From assembly GCA_963716925.1 (NCBI GenBank), contig CAVQUX010000010.1, positions 930,001 to 994,000 of the forward strand: DNA of 64,000 nucleotides, read 5' to 3'. Source of the stretch: DAISKN01 sp963716925 (GTDB lineage: Bacteria; Acidobacteriota; Vicinamibacteria; Marinacidobacterales; SMYC01). Shown here one piece after another: positions 54,571 to 63,273 of this stretch; the first letter of the stretch is position 1, and every line of letters starts with the position of its first letter. The translations under genes and the position numbers were made by a program. The notes under the pieces were generated by a model, which was given only the letters and a program-made list of their open reading frames with translations, had not been told where the DNA came from and made no database searches.

Positions 54571-55995
54571 TCAGCGGATGGTCTTCGGCGCCTTCTGTCC
54601 CTCGGGAATCAGCGTCACGAACTGGAGCGGCTTGCGAATCCCGTCGAAATCTTCTTTCGCCTTCCGGACGAGCTCCGGCGAAGCGTAGAGATCGACCGCG
54701 GCCCCGGCGAGGCTCTTCGCCGCCACCAGCATCGCCTTTTCACCGATGGTGGTGCCGGTGCAGGCGACGATCTGCCAGCTGTGCCCCGGCGCGCCATAGG
54801 TGTACGAGGCGACGGCGAGCTGTCCCACGGGAACGAACCAGCTGATATCTCCGACGTCGGTCGAGGCCATCCCCTGCTCGGGCTGATCGGAGAGGGGCTC
54901 GATCTCCTCCGAAAGCGCTTTCTCCGGCTTCCGTGGAAGATCGGCCTGGGTCTTTGCCGCGAACTCCTTCTCCTCGCCGGTGAAGCTCGGCGCCCCCACG
55001 CGCTCGAGGTTGCGCTGGAGGATCTCGGAGAGCGTCCGGTTGGGAAGGACCTCGTGCATGTCGGCGTCCACCTGGACCGCTTGGACCTCGGTGCGGCTCA
55101 TCGCGGCCGCGGCCCGCGCGATCTCGTTCAACCACACGAAGTACTCCTCGACGTCGCGGTGCCTGTTCGCGCGAAGGTAGTACCAGACCTCCGCCAGGGG
55201 TGGAACGACGTTCGGCTGTCCGCCTCCGTTGGTGATCACGTAGTGGATCCGGGTGTCTTCCTTGACGTGCTCGCGCATGTAGTTCACGCCGACGCTCATG
55301 AGCTCGACGGCGTCGAGGGCGCTTCGCCCCTGATGCGGCGAAGTGGATGCGTGCGCCGGAAGGCCGGAGAAGCGGAACTTCACCGAGACGTTGGCTTTGG
55401 AATAGGAGTAACCGGAGCTCGTCACCGGGCTCGCGTGCCAGCTGAGGATGACGTCGTCGTCCTTGAAATACCCCTCGCGCAGCATGTAGGTCTTCCCGAT
55501 TCCCGTCTCCTCGGCGGGCGTGCCGTAGAGCTTGATGGTGCCTCCGATCGCCCCCGAGGCGATGGCCTCCTTGGCGGCGATGGCGGCTCCGGTCGAGGCC
55601 GTGCCGAAGATGCTGTGCCCGCATCCGTGTCCCGCCCGCGCACCCTCCCGCTCGCGGCGCTCGGGCACTTTGTCCTGGGACAGCCCGGGAAGCGCGTCGT
55701 ACTCCGCGAGAATTCCGATGACCGGCCGTCCGCTGCCGTAAGTGGCGACGAACGCCGTGGGCATGCCCGCGACCCCTTCCTCCACGGTGAATCCTTCCGA
55801 CTTCAGGAGAGAGATGAGCTCCTGCGACGAGCGCACCTCTTCGAGCCCGGTCTCGGCGAAGCTCCAGATGTTCTGGTTCACGCGCTTCAAGGTGTCCGAG
55901 TTCGCCTCGACCCACGAGAGGGCCGTCGTCTTGGCGCGATCGGCTTCCGCCGTCGACAGTCCCACTACCAGCGCTGCCGCGAACAGAGTTCCCAT
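54571..55995 (-). CDS. M20 family amidohydrolase (AbgB-like), secreted
   Basis: 474 residues, intact. A short signal-like N-terminus (MGTLFAAALVVGLSTAEA) precedes the M20 catalytic domain: ILAEYDALPGLS (metal Asp), ARAGHGCGHSIFGTAS (His-Cys-Gly-His block), YGTPAEETGIGKTYML (Glu pair) and ILSWHASPVT. The lid/dimer domain has FRFSGLPAHASTSPHQGRSALDAVELM. A C-terminal GAPGHSWQIVACTG supplies the last metal-site His. Relatives hydrolyse aminobenzoyl-glutamate or other N-acyl amino acids and indole conjugates; the substrate here is unknown. Nothing ties it to its immediate neighbours. Confidence 0.92.
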   Translation of the reverse strand: MGTLFAAALVVGLSTAEADRAKTTALSWVEANSDTLKRVNQNIWSFAETGLEEVRSSQELISLLKSEGFTVEEGVAGMPTAFVATYGSGRPVIGILAEYDALPGLSQDKVPERREREGARAGHGCGHSIFGTASTGAAIAAKEAIASGAIGGTIKLYGTPAEETGIGKTYMLREGYFKDDDVILSWHASPVTSSGYSYSKANVSVKFRFSGLPAHASTSPHQGRSALDAVELMSVGVNYMREHVKEDTRIHYVITNGGGQPNVVPPLAEVWYYLRANRHRDVEEYFVWLNEIARAAAAMSRTEVQAVQVDADMHEVLPNRTLSEILQRNLERVGAPSFTGEEKEFAAKTQADLPRKPEKALSEEIEPLSDQPEQGMASTDVGDISWFVPVGQLAVASYTYGAPGHSWQIVACTGTTIGEKAMLVAAKSLAGAAVDLYASPELVRKAKEDFDGIRKPLQFVTLIPEGQKAPKTIR

Positions 55996-56049
55996 CGCGA
56001 GCCTCCCCGCCTCGAGCCTCGAGGCCGGCGGCTATTGTAGACTCTCGCG

Positions 56050-57117
56050 GTGCGAACCGGGGAGCGGCTGCTCTCTCTCGACGTTTTCCGCGGGGTCACC
56101 ATCGCGAGCATGATCCTGGTGAATAACCCCGGAAGCTGGAGCCACGTCTATCCTCCGCTGCTGCACGCGGAATGGCACGGCTGGACGCCTACCGATCTGA
56201 TATTTCCGTTCTTCCTGTTCATCGTCGGAGTCGCGATGAGCTTCTCCTTCGCCGCCCGCGGGAGCCCAAAGCGCCTCGGGAAGATTGTCGTTCGGAGCCT
56301 CATTCTCTTCGGCCTCGGCCTCTTCATGGCGGCTTACCCGCGGTTCGATTTCTCTCACCTGCGCATCCCCGGTGTTCTGCAGCGGATCGCGGTTTGCTAC
56401 CTGGCGGCGTCGCTTCTCGTGCTCCACCTCTCCCGTAGAGCCCTCTACTGGATCCTCGCTCTTCTCCTGCTGGGCTACTTCCTGCTTCTGGGAAGCGATC
56501 TCACCCCCGAGGGGAGCCTCACCGCGCGGATCGATCGCTTTCTCCTCGGCGGCCACTTGTGGAAGGAGGCATGGGACCCGGAGGGGCTTCTGAGCACGCT
56601 TCCTGCGATCGCGACCACGATTCTCGGCTATCTCGCAGGTGAGCGCCTGCGGGTCGGAGAGGACGGCCATGAGACGGCCGCCGCTCTTTTCGTCGCGGGA
56701 TGGGTCCTCATCCTCGGCGGGCTGTTCTGGGGCATCTGGTTTCCCATCAACAAGAACCTCTGGACGAGCTCCTACGTCGTGTTCACCGCCGGCGCCGCGC
56801 TCCAGTTCCTCGCCTTTCTCTACTGGGTGGTGGACGTGAAGAAGTGGCGAGGCTGGACCTATCCCGCCGTGGTCTTCGGACGAAACGCGATCGCCGTCTT
56901 CGTCCTCTCCGGGCTCGTCGCCAAGAGTCTCCTCCTCTACAAGGTCGAGAGAGCGGACGGCTCGGTCGCGAGCCTCTACCAGCTCCTGTACGAGAACGCC
57001 TTCTCCTCCTGGGCGGGGCCGCTCCGGGGCTCGTTGGTGTTCGCACTCGCGACGGTCGTTTTCTGGTGGCTCGTGATGTGGGTGCTCTACCGCCGAAGGT
57101 TGTTTCTCTCCGTTTGA
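56050..57117 (+). CDS. DUF5009/HGSNAT-like membrane acyltransferase
   Basis: 355 residues with about ten membrane segments. The signature N-terminus ERLLSLDVFRGVTIASMILVNNPGSW is followed by HAEWHGWTPTDLIFPFFLFIVGVAMSFS and LGLFMAAYPRFDFSHLRIPGVLQRIAVCYL, then FGRNAIAVFVLSGL. This is the heparan-alpha-glucosaminide N-acetyltransferase (HGSNAT/NagX) family, which moves acetyl groups across a membrane onto amino sugars. The predicted role is periplasmic acetylation of a sugar. GTG start at 56050 (VRTGERLLSLD). Upstream sequence TCTCGCGGTGC gives no strong RBS. It is 54 bases from the divergent M20 gene. Confidence 0.9.
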   Translation: MRTGERLLSLDVFRGVTIASMILVNNPGSWSHVYPPLLHAEWHGWTPTDLIFPFFLFIVGVAMSFSFAARGSPKRLGKIVVRSLILFGLGLFMAAYPRFDFSHLRIPGVLQRIAVCYLAASLLVLHLSRRALYWILALLLLGYFLLLGSDLTPEGSLTARIDRFLLGGHLWKEAWDPEGLLSTLPAIATTILGYLAGERLRVGEDGHETAAALFVAGWVLILGGLFWGIWFPINKNLWTSSYVVFTAGAALQFLAFLYWVVDVKKWRGWTYPAVVFGRNAIAVFVLSGLVAKSLLLYKVERADGSVASLYQLLYENAFSSWAGPLRGSLVFALATVVFWWLVMWVLYRRRLFLSV

Positions 57118-57162
57118 GCCCCCTCTGCCTCGACCTCCACCGAGTGAGGTACAATTCTTCGC

Positions 57163-58860
57163 ATGAGATCGCCTCTACTTCGCAAGACCACGAGCTTCGT
57201 TTTGTTCCTCTTCGTCGCCGCGTGCGCGCTCGCCGCCAATCAGCCGACGAGAGCGAAGCACGGCATGGTGATTTCCCAGAACGACATCGCCTCCCAGGTG
57301 GGAGTGGACGTCATGAAGGCGGGTGGAAACGCGGTCGACGCCGCCGTCGCCACCGCCTTCGCTCTCGCGGTCACTCACCCGACCGCGGGGAACATCGGGG
57401 GGGGCGGGTTCCTCGTGTTCCGGCCGCAAACGGGGGAGCCCGCGGCCTACGACTTCCGCGAGATGGCGCCCGCGAAGGCCGACTCCCGAATGTGGCTCGA
57501 CGAGAAGGGCGAGTACAGCTACGAGAAGCACCACGAATCCCACCTCTCGGTCGGCGTCCCCGGGACCGTCGCCGGACTCCACATGGCCTGGAAAGAGCAC
57601 GGAAGCCTGCCCTGGGAGAAACTCGTCGAGCCCGCCATCCGCCTCGCGCGCGAAGGATTCCCGATGACCGACGGCCTCGCGGGGTCGATCGCGGAAGAGT
57701 GGGAACGGCTGAAGCGGTACCCCGCGACGGTGGCGCAGTTCTCCAGGAACGGAGCCCCGTACCAGATCGGTGACGTTCTGAAGCAGCCCGAGCTCGCCGA
57801 GACCCTGGTGCGCATCTCGGAAGCGGGCCCGGCGGGCTTCTACGAAGGCGAGACCGCGGAGCTCATCGAGAAGGAGATGGCGAAAAACGGGGGGCTCATC
57901 ACCCGGGAGGACTTGAAAGCCTATCGCGCGAAGAAGCGAACGCCGATTCGGGGAAGCTACCGCGGCTACGAAATCGTCTCCATGCCGCCTCCGAGCTCGG
58001 GAGGCATCGTCCTCGTCGAGATGCTGAACATCCTCGAGGGCTACGATCTCGCGGCCGACGGATTCGGCTCGGCGCGGACCCTTCACCGAATGGCCGAAGC
58101 CATGCGGCGCGCTTACTCCGATCGGGCCCAGTACCTCGGCGACCCCGATTTCAACCCCGAGATTCCCGTCGATCGGCTGACCTCCAAGGACTACGCCGCC
58201 GAGCTGCGGAGGACTATCCATCTCGACGTGGCGTCGAAGTCGTCACCCGAGAGCTTCACCTGGCCCGCGGAAAGCCCCGAGACCACGCACTTCTCGGTGG
58301 TCGATGGCGGCAGGAACGCCGTCTCCGTCACCTATACCCTCGAGTACGGCTACGGCTCGGGAATCGTCGTCCCCGGCGCCGGCTTTCTCCTTAATAATGA
58401 GATGGGCGATTTCAACGCCGGTCCCGGCCTCACGGACGACCGGGGGCTCATCGGGACCGCGCCGAATCTGGCCCAACCCGGCAAGCGCATGCTCTCGAGC
58501 ATGACTCCGACGATCCTCGCCAAGGACGGAGAGCTCTTCATGGTGACGGGAAGCCCGGGCGGGCGCACCATCATCAACACCGTGTTGCAGACGATCCTGA
58601 ACGTCGTCGACCACAAGATGAACGCGCAGGCCGCGGTCGACGCCGGCCGCATCCACCACCAGTGGCTTCCGGATCGAATCCACTACGAGCGGCAGGCGTT
58701 CTCGCCCGACACTCTGAATATCCTGAAATGGCTGGGCCACGACCTCCGGGAGATCGGAGGACAGGGTGTCGCCCAGGTCATCGTGGTGAACCGCGGGGAC
58801 GGAATGCTCGAAGGGGGCCTCGACCTCCGCGCCCCGGACGGCGGCGTCGCGTCTTACTGA
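57163..58860 (+). CDS. ggt: Gamma-glutamyltransferase
   Basis: 565 residues, intact. Lipid or secretion leader (FVLFLFVAACALAANQ). Family blocks: KHGMVISQNDIASQVGVDVMKAGGNAVDAAVATAF, PTAGNIGGGGFLVF, the autoprocessing and nucleophilic Thr374 in PETTHFSVVDGGRNAVSVTYTLE, and MSSMTPTIL-like LSSMTPTILAKDGELFMVTGSPGGRTI. It cleaves gamma-glutamyl bonds of glutathione and peptides in the periplasm. The leader's AAC could be a lipobox-like cysteine. ATG at 57163 has GAGG 12 bases upstream. It ends 3 bases before the convergent M14 peptidase stop. Confidence 0.95.
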   Translation: MRSPLLRKTTSFVLFLFVAACALAANQPTRAKHGMVISQNDIASQVGVDVMKAGGNAVDAAVATAFALAVTHPTAGNIGGGGFLVFRPQTGEPAAYDFREMAPAKADSRMWLDEKGEYSYEKHHESHLSVGVPGTVAGLHMAWKEHGSLPWEKLVEPAIRLAREGFPMTDGLAGSIAEEWERLKRYPATVAQFSRNGAPYQIGDVLKQPELAETLVRISEAGPAGFYEGETAELIEKEMAKNGGLITREDLKAYRAKKRTPIRGSYRGYEIVSMPPPSSGGIVLVEMLNILEGYDLAADGFGSARTLHRMAEAMRRAYSDRAQYLGDPDFNPEIPVDRLTSKDYAAELRRTIHLDVASKSSPESFTWPAESPETTHFSVVDGGRNAVSVTYTLEYGYGSGIVVPGAGFLLNNEMGDFNAGPGLTDDRGLIGTAPNLAQPGKRMLSSMTPTILAKDGELFMVTGSPGGRTIINTVLQTILNVVDHKMNAQAAVDAGRIHHQWLPDRIHYERQAFSPDTLNILKWLGHDLREIGGQGVAQVIVVNRGDGMLEGGLDLRAPDGGVASY

Positions 58861-58863
58861 GCC

Positions 58864-61443
58864 TCACCGCAGGAGCGTATTGAACAGCAGCTTGAACGTT
58901 CCGTGGGTCTGCGCGCGGTGCTGCGGCCGGAACCCGATGAGCACCACCTCCCCCTGCCCGTACTTCGCCGCCACCATCGCCGCTCTTTTCGATAGGTGCT
59001 TCTCGCCCACGAGCCAGCCGCTCTGGAGGATGTCCCGGTCGGCGTAAGTCGCGACGATCTCGTAGTCGTCGTTGTCGTTCGAGGGCAGGATCTCGAACGC
59101 CGGGCTCTCCCAGAACAGAACCAGACCCGAGGACGGCATCCCGTAGGCGAGCGGGCGATCGTTCTCGAACCGAGTCTTCAACGTCGAGCCGGGGCAGAAG
59201 AACTCTTTGGTGTCGACCTTCTCGAGCACGTTCCTCACGCGCAAGTCGAAGTTCTTGATCGCGAATGCCGCCGCTTCCCCGAACGTCACCAGAGCTCCGC
59301 CCTTCGCGACGAAATCCTTCAGCGCCGCGACCCCCTCGTCGCCGATGCCGCTCCGGTATTCCGGGGGATAGAGGTCCTCCGGCTGTCCCGGCTGCCGAAG
59401 TTCTTCCTCCTTGCCTTCGATCATCGCCGACGAGTCGTGGGGAAGCAGGAGCACGTCGTATTTCGCGTTCAGGTTCCCTTGCCGGATCTCGGCGTCCATC
59501 ACCGACCGATAGGGGAATCGGAACTGCTCGAGCACGAAGCGGGTCCATCCCTCGTCGATGTTGCCGCCGCGATAGCGCTGGTACATCGCCACCCGCTCCC
59601 GCTTCACCTCGTGGGTTCCGGCGGATGGAATTCCGTCGACGGTTTCGAAGTGGGCTCCCGATTCCCGCGCGACTTCGGAGAGCACCGACGGGGCGCTCCC
59701 GCTCACCAGGAAATCTCCCGGCCGGAGTCCCCCCGCGACCTCGTCCACGCGGCGAGCGGCGACGTTTCGATCCAGCAGCAGGTTCACCGCTTCGAAGCTC
59801 GCGTTCGACCGGCCATCGAGACGGAACGTCGATCCGGCGGGGACGCTCGCCGCGGCCGGCGCCGCCGTGGTGATTCTCTCGAGATCCGCGGTCACCACCT
59901 CGTCCACGGGGTCGACCCGGACGCCCATGATCTCAGCCATGGTATGGGTCGCGGTGTCGTAGGGAGAGAGGGGCGAGCCGTCGCGGGCGCGCGTCCATTC
60001 GTTGTCAGGATAGAGCGTCCGTCCGAGGAGGTTTCGAACCAGACCCATCTTCGGCTGCGCGAGGGAGATCACGTAGCTTCCGGCGCCGTAGCTCATTCCG
60101 CCCGCGGTGAAGTCCTTCCGCGCGCGCTGGATCTGAACGTCCGACCCCAGAAGCGTTTCGATCATGTGCTCGGCGGTCTGTGGATCGTGCTGAGCTTTCG
60201 GGATCACGTAGGCTTTCGGAAATCCCTCGGCGCCGCGCTCGGTCTGCCGCGCCGCCTTCAGATGGCTCGTTCGAAGCACGGTCTCGCGGTTCCGGGCGGC
60301 GATATCCAGGAGCGCCCAGGCGGCGATCTTCTGCTGCTCGACGATGTCCCGAAGCCGCCACCAGCCTCCGGGCCAGGGGTTCGGCATCGTGGACTGCGCC
60401 TCGTACATCGGGAACTCGCGCGCGCCGCCCTTCAACTGATCGGGGTGGATGTAGAGAGGGCTCGCGAGGCTCGCGCTCGCGGACTCGGTGAGCATGCCCG
60501 AGATGTTGTGAAACGGCGTGATCCAGTGCCATCCGAAGTGGCCCCAGCCGGGATACTGCCCGGCGTTGAGGACTCCGGCTTTCCCGCCTTCCTCGAGCTT
60601 GTAGGCGATGTGAGCGCCGTACCAGGAGAGCTCGCGCCAGAGGAGAGGATCGGCGTAGGGACGGATGGGCTCGCTGTACGGGGGAACGAAGATGCGGGCG
60701 CCGTAGCTCCCCATCTGGTGGTGATCGACATAGGCCTGCGGCTTCCACTCGCGATAGAGGACCTTCGCGGTGTGCTTCGCCTCGATCATGTTCAGGAAAT
60801 CGGCGTCGCGGTTGTTATCGTGGCCTACGTACTTGTGGTAGAGCCACGGCAGGTCGTGCCCCTCGTATTCCGTGCCCAGGTTCTTCTGGTACCAGTCGGC
60901 GACCATGATCTGGCCGTCGGGATTGAAGCAGGGAAAGAGAAGGAGGATGGTGTTGTCCAGGATTCGCAGAGTCTCCTCGTCGTCCCTGGCGAGGAGGTCG
61001 TAGGTGAATTCCGGAGCGGTCTGCGCTCCTCCGACCTCCGTCGCGTGAAGCCCGAAGGACTGGCTCACCACCGCCCGCCCCTCGCTCACCAGCTTCTCGA
61101 GCTCGGCCTCGGGGACCGCGGGGTCCTGGAGCCTAAGGTTCACCTCGCGCAGCCGGTCGAGCTTGGCCATGTTGCCGGGGGAGGTGACGATCGCCAGCAG
61201 GTAGGGATGGCCCTCGGTCGTGGGGCCGAGGTCGATCACCTGGATCCGGTCGCTCTCTCTGTCCAGGAGCTGGTAGTACTCGACGATCTTGTCCCAGCGG
61301 GCGAGCTTCTTGTCCGTTCCGAGCCGGAACCCGAAGAATTTCTCGGGGGAGGTGACGTCGTTCAGCGCCACAACGGGGGATGCGACGGTGAGAGCGAGTG
61401 CGGCGAGGACGACGATGGCGAGCGGGCGGTTCAGGGACAGCAT
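58864..61443 (-). CDS. M14 family zinc carboxypeptidase, secreted, with C-terminal amidotransferase-like region
   Basis: 859 residues, intact. Signal peptide PLAIVVLAALALTVASPVVALN. Zinc-binding His and Glu are in SFGLHATEVGG (HxxE) and the third His in YVDHHQMGSYGARI. The region from about residue 600 (VSGSAPSVLSEVARESGAHFETVDG, VLLLPHDSSAMIEGKEEELRQPGQPEDLYPPEYRSG) has the feel of a class I glutamine-amidotransferase-like fold often fused to these large M14 proteins. AAGGAGA precedes the ATG. Function: periplasmic cleavage of peptides or peptidoglycan-derived fragments; specificity unknown. Confidence 0.9.
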   Translation of the reverse strand: MLSLNRPLAIVVLAALALTVASPVVALNDVTSPEKFFGFRLGTDKKLARWDKIVEYYQLLDRESDRIQVIDLGPTTEGHPYLLAIVTSPGNMAKLDRLREVNLRLQDPAVPEAELEKLVSEGRAVVSQSFGLHATEVGGAQTAPEFTYDLLARDDEETLRILDNTILLLFPCFNPDGQIMVADWYQKNLGTEYEGHDLPWLYHKYVGHDNNRDADFLNMIEAKHTAKVLYREWKPQAYVDHHQMGSYGARIFVPPYSEPIRPYADPLLWRELSWYGAHIAYKLEEGGKAGVLNAGQYPGWGHFGWHWITPFHNISGMLTESASASLASPLYIHPDQLKGGAREFPMYEAQSTMPNPWPGGWWRLRDIVEQQKIAAWALLDIAARNRETVLRTSHLKAARQTERGAEGFPKAYVIPKAQHDPQTAEHMIETLLGSDVQIQRARKDFTAGGMSYGAGSYVISLAQPKMGLVRNLLGRTLYPDNEWTRARDGSPLSPYDTATHTMAEIMGVRVDPVDEVVTADLERITTAAPAAASVPAGSTFRLDGRSNASFEAVNLLLDRNVAARRVDEVAGGLRPGDFLVSGSAPSVLSEVARESGAHFETVDGIPSAGTHEVKRERVAMYQRYRGGNIDEGWTRFVLEQFRFPYRSVMDAEIRQGNLNAKYDVLLLPHDSSAMIEGKEEELRQPGQPEDLYPPEYRSGIGDEGVAALKDFVAKGGALVTFGEAAAFAIKNFDLRVRNVLEKVDTKEFFCPGSTLKTRFENDRPLAYGMPSSGLVLFWESPAFEILPSNDNDDYEIVATYADRDILQSGWLVGEKHLSKRAAMVAAKYGQGEVVLIGFRPQHRAQTHGTFKLLFNTLLR

Positions 61444-61648
61444 GACGTTTCTCCTTCGACGAAGGAGATTCTAGTCGCGGAACGGGGAAAAAGGTCTCGG
61501 AGTCACTTTTCCGTCGACGCCCGAAAAAAAACTTGCTATCCGTTCTGGGCGAGAAAGACATTTCCTGGCCGAGCTCGAGTCTCTGGTGAAACCGCGGCTC
61601 GCGGACGCGGGTCTCGCGGAAAAGGTGGTGAAGCTGCTCTGAGCCGCT
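61444..61648. other. Intergenic gap with a short 3'-end-like remnant
   Basis: About 205 bases. On the plus strand a frame from 61552 reads RERHFLAELESLVKPRLADAGLAEKVVKLL and stops at 61641. Its helical, charged ending is what a real protein C-terminus could look like, but it has no start and no upstream continuation; it may be a leftover of a lost gene. An A-rich patch CGAAAAAAAAC (61519-61533 region) may be part of the M14 gene's promoter. Confidence 0.35.
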
Positions 61649-62518
61649 TCAGGTTGGTGCCGGCGGCAGCGCCGGCATCAACCCCCACTTGATTCGGGTG
61701 TAGGCGATTCGAAAGCCGTTGCGCTCGGCGTTTCTCTGGGACGCGCTCCCCGGGAGCGTGCAGACCATGGCCACGTCGCAGCCCTCGTCGACCGCGTACA
61801 GCAGCCGGCGGGCGAGTAGAGCGTTCTGAGCGCCCTGCTTGCGGGCCTCGGGCACGGTGCATGCCCCGCCGAGGAGCGCGACTCCGCCGCCGAGGCAGAG
61901 GACGCCGGTCGCGATGGGCTCGGAATCGAGCTCCGCAAGGAACGAGACCGAATCCCGCCTCTCGGTGCTGATGGGCGCAAGCTCCTCGAGGAACTCGGTG
62001 AGCTCGGGAAACTCGCTCCAACCCCGGGCCGTGGTACGCGCCCAGAGGTCTCCCTCGTGCTTCTCGATGGCGCGCACCCGAACTCGTTCGTTCCCGCGAG
62101 CCCCGGAGTCTTCGCCGACGACGATCGGACGGTACATCATGCTCGTCAGCTCCACCGGCCGGTAGCCGCGCGCGTTCAGCATCGCGACCACACCGAGGCC
62201 CGCGAGCGGACTCACTTCGTGGAAGACCGGGGCGCCGCGGAGGAGGAAGAACCGTTCGATCTCCTCGAACGCCTCCGGGGTCGGCGTCTCGAAGAGACCG
62301 AGACCGAACGTCTGGGTCACGGGCGAGCTGACGCCGTCGAACATCGCATAAGTACCCGCGACTTCGATCCAGCAGGCGCCGCTCAGCGGGGAGGTCCGGG
62401 CGCGAGCCTCCACGAACATGGCGTTCGCGTGCGCCTCGGCCTTCTCGAGTCGCCGCGAGAGATCGAGGTCGGAGAAATAGCGCCTCGCTTCGCCGCTGGT
62501 GGACATGGGCGCGGGCAT
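61649..62518 (-). CDS. GNAT-family N-acetyltransferase
   Basis: 289 residues from ATG 62518, with GAGGGTAAA upstream. Two GNAT-like halves: an N-terminal part with ACWIEVAGTYAMFDGVSSPVTQTFGLGLFE, and a C-terminal acetyl-CoA-binding part with GVLCLGGGVALLGGACTVPEARKQGAQNALLARRLLYA (motif A) and GSASQRNAERNGFRIAYTRIKW (motif B). This arrangement is typical of double-GNAT proteins with a degenerate first domain. Substrate unknown. It is divergent from the small membrane protein gene by 61 bases. Confidence 0.85.
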   Translation of the reverse strand: MPAPMSTSGEARRYFSDLDLSRRLEKAEAHANAMFVEARARTSPLSGACWIEVAGTYAMFDGVSSPVTQTFGLGLFETPTPEAFEEIERFFLLRGAPVFHEVSPLAGLGVVAMLNARGYRPVELTSMMYRPIVVGEDSGARGNERVRVRAIEKHEGDLWARTTARGWSEFPELTEFLEELAPISTERRDSVSFLAELDSEPIATGVLCLGGGVALLGGACTVPEARKQGAQNALLARRLLYAVDEGCDVAMVCTLPGSASQRNAERNGFRIAYTRIKWGLMPALPPAPT

Positions 62519-62579
62519 TTTACCCTCAACCACCGGCGTCCGCTTCATCGTAGAATGACCTCCTTTTCGAGGAGGGAAC

Positions 62580-63236
62580 ATGTCCACGTTTCGCCTGGTC
62601 CTCGTGCCCGGAATCATTACCGCCGCCGTGACGCTGCTCCGGCTCGTAGGTGAGCTCAACCACTGGTCGCGGGCGCTCTTCAATCCCGACGCCGGGGGCG
62701 GCCTGGCTCTCGTCGGCATCGCCTGGCTCGTCCCGATCTTCGGCATTTACTTCGCGATGAAGCTCCAGGGGTCGGGTGAGACCCGAGGCGGTTGGCGCAC
62801 CGCCGGCTTCGCGGTCCTCGCCGTCGTCGCTTTTGTCGCTGTCTTCTTCGCGCTCGCGACGCTCCTGGGTATCGACCCGAATCAACCGACGCTCGTGGCG
62901 CTCGGAGCGAACGCCGTGGCCTCGCTCGTCGCCCTGGGCGTCGCCTACTACGGCTCGGGCGCCCTCGGCCGCGTGCTCCTGGCCTACGGTCTCGTCGCCC
63001 GCATCCCCGTCATTCTCGTCATGCTCCTCGCCATCCTGGGAAACTGGGGAACGCACTACGATGTCCTGCCTCCGGGAGTCGTTCTCGAGATCGACCCATG
63101 GGCCAAGTGGTTGTTCATCGGCGTCGTGCCCCAGCTCACCCTGTGGATGGCGTTCACCGTCGCCGTGGGCGCGCTCTTTGGAGGTCTCGCCCTCGTGGTC
63201 GCGGAGCGGCGCCAGACGGCGGTTCGACCGGCGTAG
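62580..63236 (+). CDS. Small polytopic membrane protein, unknown function
   Basis: 218 residues with about six hydrophobic segments: LVLVPGIITAAVTLLRLV, GGGLALVGIAWLVPIFGIYF, FAVLAVVAFVAVFFALATLLG, VASLVALGVAYYGSGAL, RIPVILVMLLAILGNWGTHYD and LTLWMAFTVAVGALFGGLAL. GAGGGAACATG gives a good RBS/start. A GNWGTHYDVLPPG loop and a conserved N-x-W-S-R-A-L-F-N-P near the N-terminus might help find relatives. I do not recognise the family. Confidence 0.75.
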   Translation: MSTFRLVLVPGIITAAVTLLRLVGELNHWSRALFNPDAGGGLALVGIAWLVPIFGIYFAMKLQGSGETRGGWRTAGFAVLAVVAFVAVFFALATLLGIDPNQPTLVALGANAVASLVALGVAYYGSGALGRVLLAYGLVARIPVILVMLLAILGNWGTHYDVLPPGVVLEIDPWAKWLFIGVVPQLTLWMAFTVAVGALFGGLALVVAERRQTAVRPA

Positions 63237-63273
63237 TGGGTGGCTCGGCGGGCTTTCGCCCGGTGGACGCGCG

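Noticed and set aside
58996..61692. An 898-codon open frame antisense to the M14 peptidase
   Set aside because: The minus-strand frame has zinc-site motifs, a signal peptide and a good RBS. The plus-strand frame has no recognisable domain and a low-complexity composition.
62526..63273. Extension of the right-edge amidohydrolase across the small membrane protein gene
   Set aside because: The extension is antisense to a gene with clear membrane helices and RBS, and its sequence lacks any amidohydrolase feature; a frame error near 63330-63400 is a better explanation.
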